NCBI GenBank assembly: GCA_947476325.1
Contig: CANJPZ010000002.1
Coordinates: 186,001-250,000, forward strand
From: Caulobacteraceae bacterium
Lineage (GTDB): Bacteria; Pseudomonadota; Alphaproteobacteria; Caulobacterales; Caulobacteraceae
Reading direction: 5' to 3'
DNA: 64,000 nucleotides
Shown here: positions 51,648-60,143 of the stretch, piece after piece
Numbering within the stretch: the stretch's first letter is position 1
Layout of the letters: every line of letters starts with the position of its first letter
Translations under genes and position numbers: made by a program
Notes under the pieces: model-generated
What the model was told of the DNA's origin: nothing
The model's input: the letters and a program-made list of their open reading frames with translations, nothing else
Databases searched by the model: none

Positions 51648-53430
51648 CCGGCACGCGCACCAGCTGGTCAAGCAGTTGTTGCGCCTTGCCCTTGGCCAGC
51701 ATGTCCACGCGCATGGATGCTCCGCCGCCGCCGCCGAGGGCCTCGTGCAGCAGGAAGTTCAGACCGTGGATGCCCGGCAGGTCAAAACGGTCGATGCGCG
51801 GCTGTGTTTCTCCGGCAAATTCGTGGGCGAAGACTTTGGCGACGTGCTCTGGCGTCAGGGCGGCGCTGATGTGGGGCAGCAGCTCGGGCCTGCGGGCAAT
51901 GACGCCAACATTGAATGAGTCGCCCTTGTCGCCCGACCGGGCCCAGGCGACCTTGATCAGCGGGACCTCGACCATCGCCTCGTCAACCGGTGCGGCAGGT
52001 CCGGCCGGGCGGACGATTTGTCCAGGACTGAACACACCGGGCTGAGCGGCCTCAAATGGCGTTCGCCGCCCGTCTAGGTCGATCACCGCTCGAACCTGCG
52101 TCTTGGGAATCAGGAACGAAAACAGGCGTACGATCTTGAGCAGTTTGGCGTCGAGCCCGAACCAGGTGGTCGTGCCGACGGACATCGAGGTGATCGGGGC
52201 CGACCATTCGCGCATGAACAGTTTGGCGGCTTTTTCCTCGTCGTGCTCCACGGCGATCTTGACCATGACCTCACGCGAAGCACTCTGTTCCGGGTCCTGC
52301 CCATAGGTGGCGCCGGCCCCGATGACGTCGATCCGGGTGGCGCGGAACGGCGCCAGGTTGCGGTCGCGCAGCATCTCGCCCAGCCGGGTCAGAACAGCGG
52401 CCGCCTGGCGTTGGGCCTTGGCGGGCGCGTCTATGCCAAGAACGGGCGTAAGCGACGTTGCCCGGAAGCCGTCGTAGTAAGTGGCGCAGACCTTGTAGGT
52501 CGCAGTAGGCGCATAACCCTTCGCCGCGCTGACGCGCACCTGATCCGGTCCGGCCTGGGTCATGGTGACGCCGGAAAAATCGCAGACCACGTCGGGGACA
52601 ATATAGGCTTGGGGATCGCCAATCTCGTAGAGCATCTGCTCGCCAACCGTGGCGGGCGTCACGAGGCCGCCGCTGCCCTGAGGCTTGGTCAGGACGAAGG
52701 AGCCGTCGGCCTCGCACTCGGCGATCGGATAACCGATGTGCGCCCAGTCGGGCACGTCGCGCCAGTCGGTGTGCAGGCCGCCCGTCGATTGCGCCCCGCA
52801 CTCCAGCACATGGCCGACCAGGGTTCCTGAAGCCAGCTGATCATAGTCGGCAGGCGTCCAGCCAAACTCGTGGATCAGGGGCGCCAGGCCGAGGGCGGAG
52901 TCCACGACACGACCTGTAATGACGTGATCGGCGCCGCGCGCGAAGGCCTCGGCGATGGGAAAGGCGCCGAGATAGGCATTGATGCCGGCAATTCTGAGCG
53001 GATCGGGAAACTCGGTGCCGGAGAACATCTCCCGCACGCCAGCCGCATTGAAGTCCCCCGCCTGGGCTACGAGATCCTCACCCTCGATAATGGCGATCCT
53101 TGGATTGAGGCCCTGTTCGCGGGCGATCGCCATCATGCGGTCGCGACAGGCGACGGGATTTGTACCGCCGGCGTTGGTGACCAGCTTGACTCCGCGCCGG
53201 GTGATCTCGCGAAGATTTTCCTTCCAGACCCATTCGGTGAAGTCGCGGGCATAGCCGGCGTCGGCGTTGGCGCGCTTGATGACGGCCATATAGGACATCG
53301 TCACCTCGGCCAGATAGTCGAGCATAATGTAATCGACGCCCGCAGCGATAAGCTGGGGCGCCGCTACAGACGTATCGCCCAGCGAGGCGCAAGCCCCGCC
53401 AATGCGTACGGATGAGGACGGGCCGGTCAT
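51631..53430 (-). CDS. Acyclic terpene utilization AtuA-like protein (DUF1446)
   Basis: The 599-residue protein begins VRIGGACASLGDTSVAAPQLIAAG and DYIMLDYLAEVTMSYMA, the pattern of the AtuA/DUF1446 family. Its first 450 residues form the main domain. The last 100 (VPLIKVAWARSGDKGDSFNVGVIAR and LNFLLHEALGGGGGASMR) are the AtuA-like C-terminal domain, so this is the usual two-domain form. AtuA is needed for citronellol/geraniol use in Pseudomonas, but the reaction is not established. It is the last gene of a minus-strand run with the DUF1501 operon (32-bp gap) and converges on the Rieske gene with a 17-bp overlap. Confidence 0.85.
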   Translation of the reverse strand: MTGPSSSVRIGGACASLGDTSVAAPQLIAAGVDYIMLDYLAEVTMSYMAVIKRANADAGYARDFTEWVWKENLREITRRGVKLVTNAGGTNPVACRDRMMAIAREQGLNPRIAIIEGEDLVAQAGDFNAAGVREMFSGTEFPDPLRIAGINAYLGAFPIAEAFARGADHVITGRVVDSALGLAPLIHEFGWTPADYDQLASGTLVGHVLECGAQSTGGLHTDWRDVPDWAHIGYPIAECEADGSFVLTKPQGSGGLVTPATVGEQMLYEIGDPQAYIVPDVVCDFSGVTMTQAGPDQVRVSAAKGYAPTATYKVCATYYDGFRATSLTPVLGIDAPAKAQRQAAAVLTRLGEMLRDRNLAPFRATRIDVIGAGATYGQDPEQSASREVMVKIAVEHDEEKAAKLFMREWSAPITSMSVGTTTWFGLDAKLLKIVRLFSFLIPKTQVRAVIDLDGRRTPFEAAQPGVFSPGQIVRPAGPAAPVDEAMVEVPLIKVAWARSGDKGDSFNVGVIARRPELLPHISAALTPEHVAKVFAHEFAGETQPRIDRFDLPGIHGLNFLLHEALGGGGGASMRVDMLAKGKAQQLLDQLVRVPASLVQ

Positions 53431-53462
53431 CGCATTGATGTCCGGCCCTCCCCTCGTTTGGT

Positions 53463-54992
53463 CTAGGCGTTCTTCCGCATGGAGCGCATGTCCGGCAGGC
53501 CCGCGCCAGGGGTTTCGATTCCCAGGGCCTGGATAAGGCCGGCATAGACGTGCTGCTCGGTCATGGTGCGGTTCGGATCGGGCCGGCCGGTGGCCGGATC
53601 GAAGCCGTAGGTCAGGATCGTCTTGGTATCGACGCCGCCCTGGACGGTGTTGCCGTTGACTAGGGGCGAGATGACCAGGAACCCGTTGTTCAGGTCATGG
53701 CCCGCACCGAAGGACATTGCACCGTTGGGACGATTGCGCGTGCGGCCGAATTCGGTCGCGCAATAGATCATGGTACGGTCCCAGTAGCTTTCGCCGTTCT
53801 TGTACTCTTCAGCCTTGAGCAGGGTGATGAGACGATCAACGACGGTCAACGTCCGGGTCCACATATAGGACTGGGTGGCGCGCACGTCGTTGTGAGAGAA
53901 GTCGAAGCCGACCGGCGTGTTGACCAGGTCGCCTTCGGCCAGTCCACCGAAACCAAGCTTGGCATTGCCTTTGAGCAAGGCGTTCAGGTCAGGCCCGAGG
54001 GTTACGGTCACGGAAATTCCATAGCGCAGCAGCAGGAACGCCAGGGCGGCCTGGGCGTCCAGCGGGTCGGTCTGATAGGCCGGGAACGCTTCACGCACCT
54101 TTTGGCCCAGGCTCGACGATTGCAGGCCACTTTGCGTCAGCGGCATGTCCGGCGAGTCGGCGAACAGCATCAGCTTGGTAATCAGGTCAGCGCTTTCCAC
54201 CCCTTTTAGGGGCGCACCGCGCATTTGTTCCCAGTCTTGGACGCGCTGGGCAGCGCCAAAAGTCTTGGCGAAGTCCGAGCGGGGATCAATGCGCTCGTTG
54301 CGGAACTGACGGGCGGCATCAAACAGGTTGCGAGCCGGCGCGCCGGGAATGCCCCGGTAACCATCCAGGGACAGCGGCCACACATTCGGAGCCGTGACGG
54401 CTTCGGTATAGGCGTAGCTCGGCATGGTGGCGTCAGAACCACGGTCGGCGAAGGTCACGCCGCTGACCAGACCAACGTTCGGGATCGGGCGGCCAGCGCC
54501 GTAAGTCAGGGCGACAGCTTCCTGCAGCGTGCGGCCCTTCCAGGCGCCGTTGCCGTTCACCGAGCGGTGCTCGGCGATACCGTGGTTGACGCTGGTGCCG
54601 GTCATCGTCACCACCATCATATCCTTGTGGTGCTTCTTGACGAAGTTCGACTGGTTCCCCGTGAAGGGCTGCGGAATGGCGCCAATGGCGCGGCCGCTGT
54701 AGTCGACGGCCCGGAACGGCGAGCCTTCGATGTTTTTGACCAGGGCTTCCGGATAGGCATTCACGCCGGCCGGCGCGACGCATTCCGATTCGCGGACCGC
54801 CATGAAGGAGTCGACCAGCGAGGCTCCTCCACTACAGGCCAGTACGATCAGGAACTTGGGATCCGCAGGCGGCTGAGCCGCGGCGGCGTTCTGGGCGAAT
54901 GCCGGTGCGGCAAGCCCTCCGGCGACAACAGCGCCGCCCATACCTGCGGCCGTGTTCCGCAGGAAATTACGGCGAGACCAGGTGGTGTTCAT
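53463..54992 (-). CDS. Tat-exported DUF1501 protein
   Basis: The 509-residue protein has a twin-arginine signal (WSRRNFLRNTAAGMGG, cleavage near AFAQN). The body has DUF1501/sulfatase-like pieces: FLIVLACSGGASLVDSF, MVVTMTGTSVNHGIAEHRS, YCATEFGRTRNRPNGAMSFGAGHDL and a distal VDTKTILTYGFD. The alkaline-phosphatase-like fold is inferred. DUF1501 proteins are frequent in planctomycetes, usually with DUF1592/1588-type cytochromes, as here. Function is unknown. ATG at 54992 puts the Tat motif at residues 4-8. Confidence 0.85.
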   Translation of the reverse strand: MNTTWSRRNFLRNTAAGMGGAVVAGGLAAPAFAQNAAAAQPPADPKFLIVLACSGGASLVDSFMAVRESECVAPAGVNAYPEALVKNIEGSPFRAVDYSGRAIGAIPQPFTGNQSNFVKKHHKDMMVVTMTGTSVNHGIAEHRSVNGNGAWKGRTLQEAVALTYGAGRPIPNVGLVSGVTFADRGSDATMPSYAYTEAVTAPNVWPLSLDGYRGIPGAPARNLFDAARQFRNERIDPRSDFAKTFGAAQRVQDWEQMRGAPLKGVESADLITKLMLFADSPDMPLTQSGLQSSSLGQKVREAFPAYQTDPLDAQAALAFLLLRYGISVTVTLGPDLNALLKGNAKLGFGGLAEGDLVNTPVGFDFSHNDVRATQSYMWTRTLTVVDRLITLLKAEEYKNGESYWDRTMIYCATEFGRTRNRPNGAMSFGAGHDLNNGFLVISPLVNGNTVQGGVDTKTILTYGFDPATGRPDPNRTMTEQHVYAGLIQALGIETPGAGLPDMRSMRKNA

Positions 54993-55023
54993 AGCCAGTA
55001 CCTCGAATGTTGAACGAGAGAGA

Positions 55024-55692
55024 TCAATAGAAGACGCTTTCCAGGGACGAGGCGACCGCAAAGCAGCCGAGCACGACCCAGTCTTTCTGAACGTCCGCCG
55101 AATCTGCACGACCGTTCGCTACTGTTTTGTAAAAATCAGCCATCTGGGCTTTTTCAGCCGAGGTTGCAGGCCGTTGAAGAAGACGGTCATACATGGCGAC
55201 CGTGGTCCGATCCATCCAGGCGCGATCCGGCCGGGCGGTCGCAGCACGTCCGGCAGCCGGCTTGAACAGGATCGCCGAGGCGGGGGTGGCGATGTCGCGA
55301 GCCACGCGGTTGGTGCAGACATGCAACGCGATGCGGTCAAAGGCGATGGGTGCGCCTACTGAGACGGTGTCCTGTGGCTCGAACACCCGATAGCCGTAGG
55401 CGTCGACACCGCCCAGAACGATGCGGAACGCATCGTCGTTGCAGTCAAAGCGCCCCAGTTCCTTGCAGATCTCGGCGCGCGGGATTTCCAGATTATTGGA
55501 AAGGTCCTGCAACAGACGTGCCCCGTCCCGCAGCTTGATGCGCGGATCGGCCGAACTTCCGGCCGACGGCGCGGCGGCCGGGGCCGCCTGCGGCATGCCC
55601 GGATCAGCCGCCAGGACGGGTCCGCTGAAGGTCAGGGACAGAACCCCTGCCAGGCCAGCAGCAACGAGGGACCAGCGCCTGGCGCGGGACAT
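55024..55692 (-). CDS. Exported protein of unknown function, middle gene of the DUF1501 operon
   Basis: The 222-residue protein has a signal peptide (MSRARRWSLVAAGLAGVLSLTFSGPVLAAD). A helical domain contains RIKLRDGARLLQDLSNNLEIPRAEICKELGRFDC-like order, FRIVLGGVDAYGYRVF, and a C-terminal VVLGCFAVASSLESVFY. Four cysteines are present. No known family was recognised; its end loosely resembles the ends of planctomycete cytochrome-associated domains. ATG at 55692 follows the previous stop in TGATATG, so it is translationally coupled to the cytochrome gene. Confidence 0.65.
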   Translation of the reverse strand: MSRARRWSLVAAGLAGVLSLTFSGPVLAADPGMPQAAPAAAPSAGSSADPRIKLRDGARLLQDLSNNLEIPRAEICKELGRFDCNDDAFRIVLGGVDAYGYRVFEPQDTVSVGAPIAFDRIALHVCTNRVARDIATPASAILFKPAAGRAATARPDRAWMDRTTVAMYDRLLQRPATSAEKAQMADFYKTVANGRADSADVQKDWVVLGCFAVASSLESVFY

Positions 55693-55693
55693 A

Positions 55694-56914
55694 TCAGGGC
55701 TGGCCGTAAGCATTGGTCATCACCATTCCATGAAGCATTTTTTCAACTCGATAATTGTACTGGGCCGGCGCCATCAGGCCGCGCCACATCGCCGTGTACT
55801 CGACCTGGTCGCGCTCATTGGGCTCGCGGCCAACCAGCAGTTTCCAGTAGTCACGCGCCACGTTCTTGGAGAAGTCTTCGCTGTTCGCGGCGACCTTGCC
55901 CCATTCAACCAGGTCCTTGACCGACTGGCCGAAGATCACACCGGCTTCCGGCGCGTTCTTGACGTCGGCGCCGTCAGTGGAGACGAAACCGTTCAGACGG
56001 GTGGCGACATAAGTGCCGCCGCCGGAGATGCCGTTATAGCGGGTGAATGGATAGGTCAGCGGGTCGATGGTCGAGTGACAGCCGGCGCAGACCGGGGCCT
56101 CGACGCCCTTGTTGTCATAGTCGCGCGGTTCGCCGTCTACAGGATGCAGCCCCTGCATCTTGGCCAGGTTATAGCCGAGATAGTTGCGGTAGGCCGCCGC
56201 CGCGGTCGTGCGCGGGATGGCCGTGAACATGGTGTTCAGGACAACATTCCAGTGGGTGGTGATCATGCCGACCCGGCGCTCGGGCGGGATGGGCTGGCCA
56301 ACTGCGCCGCGGCTCTTGCTGACTTCTTCTTCGGTCAGGATGCGGAAGTCGTTGGGCTTATCATAAGCGCGGGCGACAAAATACTGCGCGCGAAGCAGGT
56401 CGCGCACATCGCGATCGCCGCTGTTGGCGTAGGTGAACAGGTTGAAGTCCCATTCAAAATCGGCCAAAGGGATGGCGCCAGCGTTGGTGCCGGCCTTGAT
56501 GCTCGACGTCGGGCCGATTTTGGGAACGCCCTGGTTCCACACCACGCCGTCCTTGCCGATCCAGTAGTTAGACTTCAGGCATTGATCGAGTGTGGTCGAG
56601 ATCAGCGCCTTGGCGTTCCGATCATTCGACCTCACTGCATTGAAGGCAGCCGTTTCGGCCCGCGTCGGGGACTGACCGCAAAAATCCAGATGGACCCGGC
56701 GAAAGGCGTAAGAGGTGTCATAACCGCACACATTCCAGCGCGCATTACCGCCGCGACTGCACGAAGCAGAGGCCGGAGTCGCGGCAGAAGCGTTCGAAAC
56801 GAATCCCTCATACCCTGCAAACGTCGCCGCAAACAGGGTGCCGACAGCCAGAACGCGGCCGACTTTTTTGAAGTTAAGCCGTTGTGCGACTTGGGATTTA
56901 TTGATTATCGGCAT
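55694..56914 (-). CDS. Exported c-type cytochrome, DUF1588/DUF1585-like
   Basis: The 406-residue protein has a signal peptide (GRVLAVGTLFAATFAGYEGFVSNASA). One haem motif CAGCH (Cys276, Cys279, His280) sits in APVCAGCHSTIDPLTYPFTRYNG. The setting, with ...NTMFTAIPRT before and GQSVKDLVEWG after, resembles the DUF1588/DUF1585 pair of planctomycete- and myxobacteria-type cytochromes. Four more cysteines lie at positions 52, 63, 79 and 112. It opens the minus-strand operon with the DUF1501 protein and is divergent from copper protein copy 3. Confidence 0.75.
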   Translation of the reverse strand: MPIINKSQVAQRLNFKKVGRVLAVGTLFAATFAGYEGFVSNASAATPASASCSRGGNARWNVCGYDTSYAFRRVHLDFCGQSPTRAETAAFNAVRSNDRNAKALISTTLDQCLKSNYWIGKDGVVWNQGVPKIGPTSSIKAGTNAGAIPLADFEWDFNLFTYANSGDRDVRDLLRAQYFVARAYDKPNDFRILTEEEVSKSRGAVGQPIPPERRVGMITTHWNVVLNTMFTAIPRTTAAAAYRNYLGYNLAKMQGLHPVDGEPRDYDNKGVEAPVCAGCHSTIDPLTYPFTRYNGISGGGTYVATRLNGFVSTDGADVKNAPEAGVIFGQSVKDLVEWGKVAANSEDFSKNVARDYWKLLVGREPNERDQVEYTAMWRGLMAPAQYNYRVEKMLHGMVMTNAYGQP

Positions 56915-57177
56915 CAGATTACCTCGTGATTATCCGGCGGTCCCGCAGTTCCGGCCTCTGTTTTGACCGGTTCTGCGAGCATGCTCGTGCCACCCTTCAC
57001 CTGATTTCGTCAAGAGTCATCTTTCCACAGCCCGACTCAGCCTTACCTAACGGAAGTTTTTGAATTGCGACGAAAATTCCAGAAGTTGCGATTGAAATTC
57101 ATCCTCGATTCAACTATAATCAGTTATCGAATAACGAGAAACTCGCTCACCCTTCCTATCTCTCGCCGGAGAACACC
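56915..57177 (+). promoter_or_regulatory. Divergent control region with a sigma-70-type promoter (57092-57120)
   Basis: TTGAAA (57092-57097) and TATAAT (57115-57120) are spaced by exactly 17 bp and point to copper protein copy 3, 57 bp before its ATG. GGAGA at 57168-57172 is the ribosome-binding site. Two direct repeats of TTGCGA-N3/4-AAATT lie just upstream (about 57066-57099) and overlap the -35. The region also serves the divergent cytochrome operon. It is clearly AT-richer than the genes. Confidence 0.75.
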
Positions 57178-59232
57178 ATGAAAGCTTCACGCTTGCTGGC
57201 CTATACGGCCGTTGCCGCCCTTGTCGGCGCTTGGGGATTTACCGGCGCCGGGACCGGCCAGATCAGTCAGGCCGCTGCCGCGGGCCAGAAGGTCGATGAC
57301 TTCGAGTTGACTGACCAGAACCTGCTGGCTCACCGCCTGTCGAGGATGGCCGACGCCAAGGCGATCGTCATCATCACCCAGGGTGACGGATGCCCGGTGG
57401 TTCGCAACAACGCCACGGCGTACAACGCGCTGAAGGCTGCCTACGCCAGCAAGGGTGTAGAGTTCTTCATGCTGAACTCCAACAGCCAGGACAACCGCGA
57501 AGACATCCTCAAGGAAGCCACCGATTTTCATTATGACTTCCCGATCCTGCAGGACACCAACCAGCTGGTTGGCGAACAACTGCACCTTGAGCGCACCGGC
57601 GAAGTTATTGTCATCGACCCCAAGTCCTGGAACATCGTGTTCCGCGGCCCGGTGGATGATCGCGTGACCTACGAGCGCCAGAAGGCCAAGGCCACCAAGA
57701 ATTACGCCGCCGCCGCACTTGACCAGTTCCTGGCCGACCGTCCGGTGCGCGAGGCCCGCGTGGCCGCGCCGGGTTGCCTGATCAATCTGCTTCAGGCCAA
57801 CGCCCAGCCCGCCAAGATTTCCTACGCGCATGACATCGCGCCGATGATCCAGGAAAAATGCGTCGGCTGTCACCAGGCCGGCGGCATCGGTCCGATGACC
57901 CTGACCAGCTATGATCAGGTCAAGGGCCAGTCCCTGATGATCCGCGAAGTCATCCGTACGCGCCGGATGCCGCCGTTCCATGCTGACCCCAGCATCGGCA
58001 AGTTCCACAACGACCGCAGCCTTTCGGCAGACCAGATCAAGACCCTGGTTCACTGGATCGAAGCCGGCTCGCCGCGCGGCGACGGCGCCGATCCCCTCGC
58101 CGCCCAGACCTTCCATGCGGCCGAATGGCCGCTCGGTACGCCGGACGTCGTGCTCGACATTCCAGCCTACACCATCCCGGCCAATGGCATTGTCGACTAT
58201 CAGGAGCCCTGGGCTGCGATGCCCGCCGGCTATGAAGGCCGCTGGCTGCGCGCCTCGACCATCAAGGTCGATCAACGCCAGGGCGTGCACCACGTCCTGA
58301 CCGGTTATCTCGACCATATCCCCACCGGCCCGCAAACGCGCGGCGGCGGCCTTGGCGGCCCCTCGGTCGGCGGCTACGCCGTCGGCGCGGAATCCCAGAT
58401 CGCGCCGAGCGATTCAGGAACGCCACTGACCGGTCGCGGCGCGGTCGGCTTCCAGATGCACTACACCCCGTTCGGCAAGGAAGCCGTCGATCACACCCGT
58501 CTGGGTCTGTACTTCTACGACAAGGACAAGACCCCGACCCACGTGATGCACAACTCGGTCATCGCCGATCCTCAAATCCAGATCCCGCCAAACAACGAGA
58601 ACTGGGCGGACGTCGCCTACATGACCTTCCCCAAGGATGCGATCCTGCTGTCGGCCTTCCCGCACACGCACTATCGCGGCCGCTCGTCCATGCTGGAAAT
58701 CCAGTATCCGGATGGCCGTCGTCAGACGCTGCTGGCCATGCCGAAGTACGATTTCAACTGGCAGGGCTATTACGAGTTCGAAAAGCCGATCGATGTTCCG
58801 GCAGGCTCGAAGCTGATCGCCCACTTCACCTACGACAACTCCAAGCGCAATCCGATGAACCCCGATCCGAACCGGACCGTGCCGTGGGGCGACCAGTCGT
58901 TCGATGAAATGTTCTACATGGCCTACGAGTATCAGTGGAAGGACGAGACCTCGACCCATCGGGTCGACTACGACATCGCCCTGAACAACAGCCGCACCTT
59001 TGGCCTGCTGGACAAGAACATCAGCGGCAAGATCGAAGCAGCCGAACTGACCGGCCAACTCGCCCGCCTTGCGCCCCTGTTCTCGATGGTGGACCGCAAC
59101 GCTGACGGCGGCCTGGACGAAACCGAACTGGCCGCCGCCATGGGTGGCGCGGGTGGCGGACGTGGCCCCGGCCGCGGCGCGCCTTCCGCCACTGCGCCGG
59201 CCGGCACGCTCAGCGGCAGGCCGCAGGGCTAG
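57178..59232 (+). CDS. Redoxin / cytochrome c / type-II copper monooxygenase-like / EF-hand protein, copy 3
   Basis: The 684-residue exported protein has a signal peptide (1 to about 33). A redoxin-like domain has Cys72 (DGCPVVRN) and Cys200 (APGCLINL). Haem motif CVGCH is at 228-232. Copper-site candidates are His371-His372, His428, His496/His498 and Met578. EF-hand loops lie at 612-623 and 639-650, and the tail is Gly/Pro-rich. The N-terminal Cys pair matches that of the stand-alone redoxin encoded just downstream. The likely location is the periplasm or cell surface. The arrangement suggests electrons pass from thiol or haem to a copper oxygen-activating centre, which is inference. Confidence 0.83.
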   Translation: MKASRLLAYTAVAALVGAWGFTGAGTGQISQAAAAGQKVDDFELTDQNLLAHRLSRMADAKAIVIITQGDGCPVVRNNATAYNALKAAYASKGVEFFMLNSNSQDNREDILKEATDFHYDFPILQDTNQLVGEQLHLERTGEVIVIDPKSWNIVFRGPVDDRVTYERQKAKATKNYAAAALDQFLADRPVREARVAAPGCLINLLQANAQPAKISYAHDIAPMIQEKCVGCHQAGGIGPMTLTSYDQVKGQSLMIREVIRTRRMPPFHADPSIGKFHNDRSLSADQIKTLVHWIEAGSPRGDGADPLAAQTFHAAEWPLGTPDVVLDIPAYTIPANGIVDYQEPWAAMPAGYEGRWLRASTIKVDQRQGVHHVLTGYLDHIPTGPQTRGGGLGGPSVGGYAVGAESQIAPSDSGTPLTGRGAVGFQMHYTPFGKEAVDHTRLGLYFYDKDKTPTHVMHNSVIADPQIQIPPNNENWADVAYMTFPKDAILLSAFPHTHYRGRSSMLEIQYPDGRRQTLLAMPKYDFNWQGYYEFEKPIDVPAGSKLIAHFTYDNSKRNPMNPDPNRTVPWGDQSFDEMFYMAYEYQWKDETSTHRVDYDIALNNSRTFGLLDKNISGKIEAAELTGQLARLAPLFSMVDRNADGGLDETELAAAMGGAGGGRGPGRGAPSATAPAGTLSGRPQG

Positions 59233-59245
59233 ACACGAGGCTTGA

Positions 59246-59908
59246 TTGGATAAATCCCGGCAAAAACCGGACTGTCCTGTAATCGGAATAATGGCTGCGA
59301 CCGCATTTGCGCTCGCAGCCATTTTCTCTCCGGTGAGCAGCAACGCCTTGGCCGCGGCTCAAGCCATGGCCTTCAACCGTGTCGAGATCGGCGCCCTCGC
59401 TCCTGACTTCACCCTGAATGGCGCGGACAACAAACCCCATCGCCTGAGTGAGTATCGCGGCAAGGTCGTGGTCCTGGAATGGACCAGCCCGGTCTGCGCC
59501 TACACCAAATCCAAGTACAGCTCCGGCCAGATGCAGGCGTTGCAGCGCACGGCGGCGGACAGGGGCATGATCTGGCTGTCGATCAACACCTCCCAACCGC
59601 GCAAGCCCGGCTATCTGACCGCCGCCAGGGCCCGCGCCCGGGTCACATCAACCAAGGCCAGGATCACCGCCTTCCTGCTGGATAAAGAGACTCGCGTCGG
59701 CCATCTGTATGGCGCTAAGACGACCCCCAGTTTCTTCATCATCGGCAAGGATGGGGCTTTGGCCTATCAGGGCGCCATTGACGATGACGTCTACGCCAAC
59801 GGCCATGTCACCCGGAACTATGTCAGCGAGGCGCTCGACGCCATCAATGCAGGCCGGCCAATCATCGTGCCCGAAACCCGGCCCTACGGGTGCGGCGTTG
59901 AATACTGA
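59246..59908 (+). CDS. Periplasmic thioredoxin-like/peroxiredoxin-like protein
   Basis: The 220-residue protein has an N-terminal signal (AATAFALAAIFSPVSSNALA). A redoxin domain follows: LAPDFTLNGADNKPHRLSEYRGKVVVLEW, TSPVCAYTKSKY with Cys, GAKTTPSFFIIGKDG. A second cysteine is at the very C terminus in RPYGCGVEY. Both cysteines correspond in position to the pair in copper protein copies 2 and 3. It probably works as a thiol oxidoreductase. TTG at 59246 has GAGG 5 bases upstream; ATG 59291 is the alternative. It is 13 bp after copper protein copy 3, so they may form an operon. Confidence 0.82.
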   Translation: MDKSRQKPDCPVIGIMAATAFALAAIFSPVSSNALAAAQAMAFNRVEIGALAPDFTLNGADNKPHRLSEYRGKVVVLEWTSPVCAYTKSKYSSGQMQALQRTAADRGMIWLSINTSQPRKPGYLTAARARARVTSTKARITAFLLDKETRVGHLYGAKTTPSFFIIGKDGALAYQGAIDDDVYANGHVTRNYVSEALDAINAGRPIIVPETRPYGCGVEY

Positions 59909-60143
59909 TCCTTTCGACGCGGTCCTGGAGATTGACGCCCGCGGCCATCACTGTCCGGTTCCGACCCTCAAGCTGCAAAAAGCGATCCGCAACCTGGCCC
60001 CGGGTGCGATGGTGCGCCTGCTGGCCGACGATCCCATGGCGAAAGTGGATGTACCGCACTTTTGCAGGGAAAATGGCCATCAACTGATTTCCGCCGAAGC
60101 CGTCAGCGCCGGAACAGCCTTTACCGTGGCAAAGCGGGCCTAG
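59898..60143 (+). CDS. TusA-like sulfur carrier protein
   Basis: The 81-residue protein has the TusA hallmark RGHHCPVPTLKLQKAI with the active CPxP cysteine, followed by MVRLLADDPMAKVDVPHFCRENGH. TusA-type proteins carry persulfide sulfur for tRNA thiolation, molybdenum cofactor or dissimilatory sulfur metabolism. The start is TTG at 59898, overlapping the redoxin stop by 11 bp. Placement behind the redoxin suggests a thiol/sulfur link, but tRNA modification is equally possible. Its 3' end overlaps the convergent YihY gene by 23 bp. Confidence 0.85.
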   Translation: MNTDPFDAVLEIDARGHHCPVPTLKLQKAIRNLAPGAMVRLLADDPMAKVDVPHFCRENGHQLISAEAVSAGTAFTVAKRA

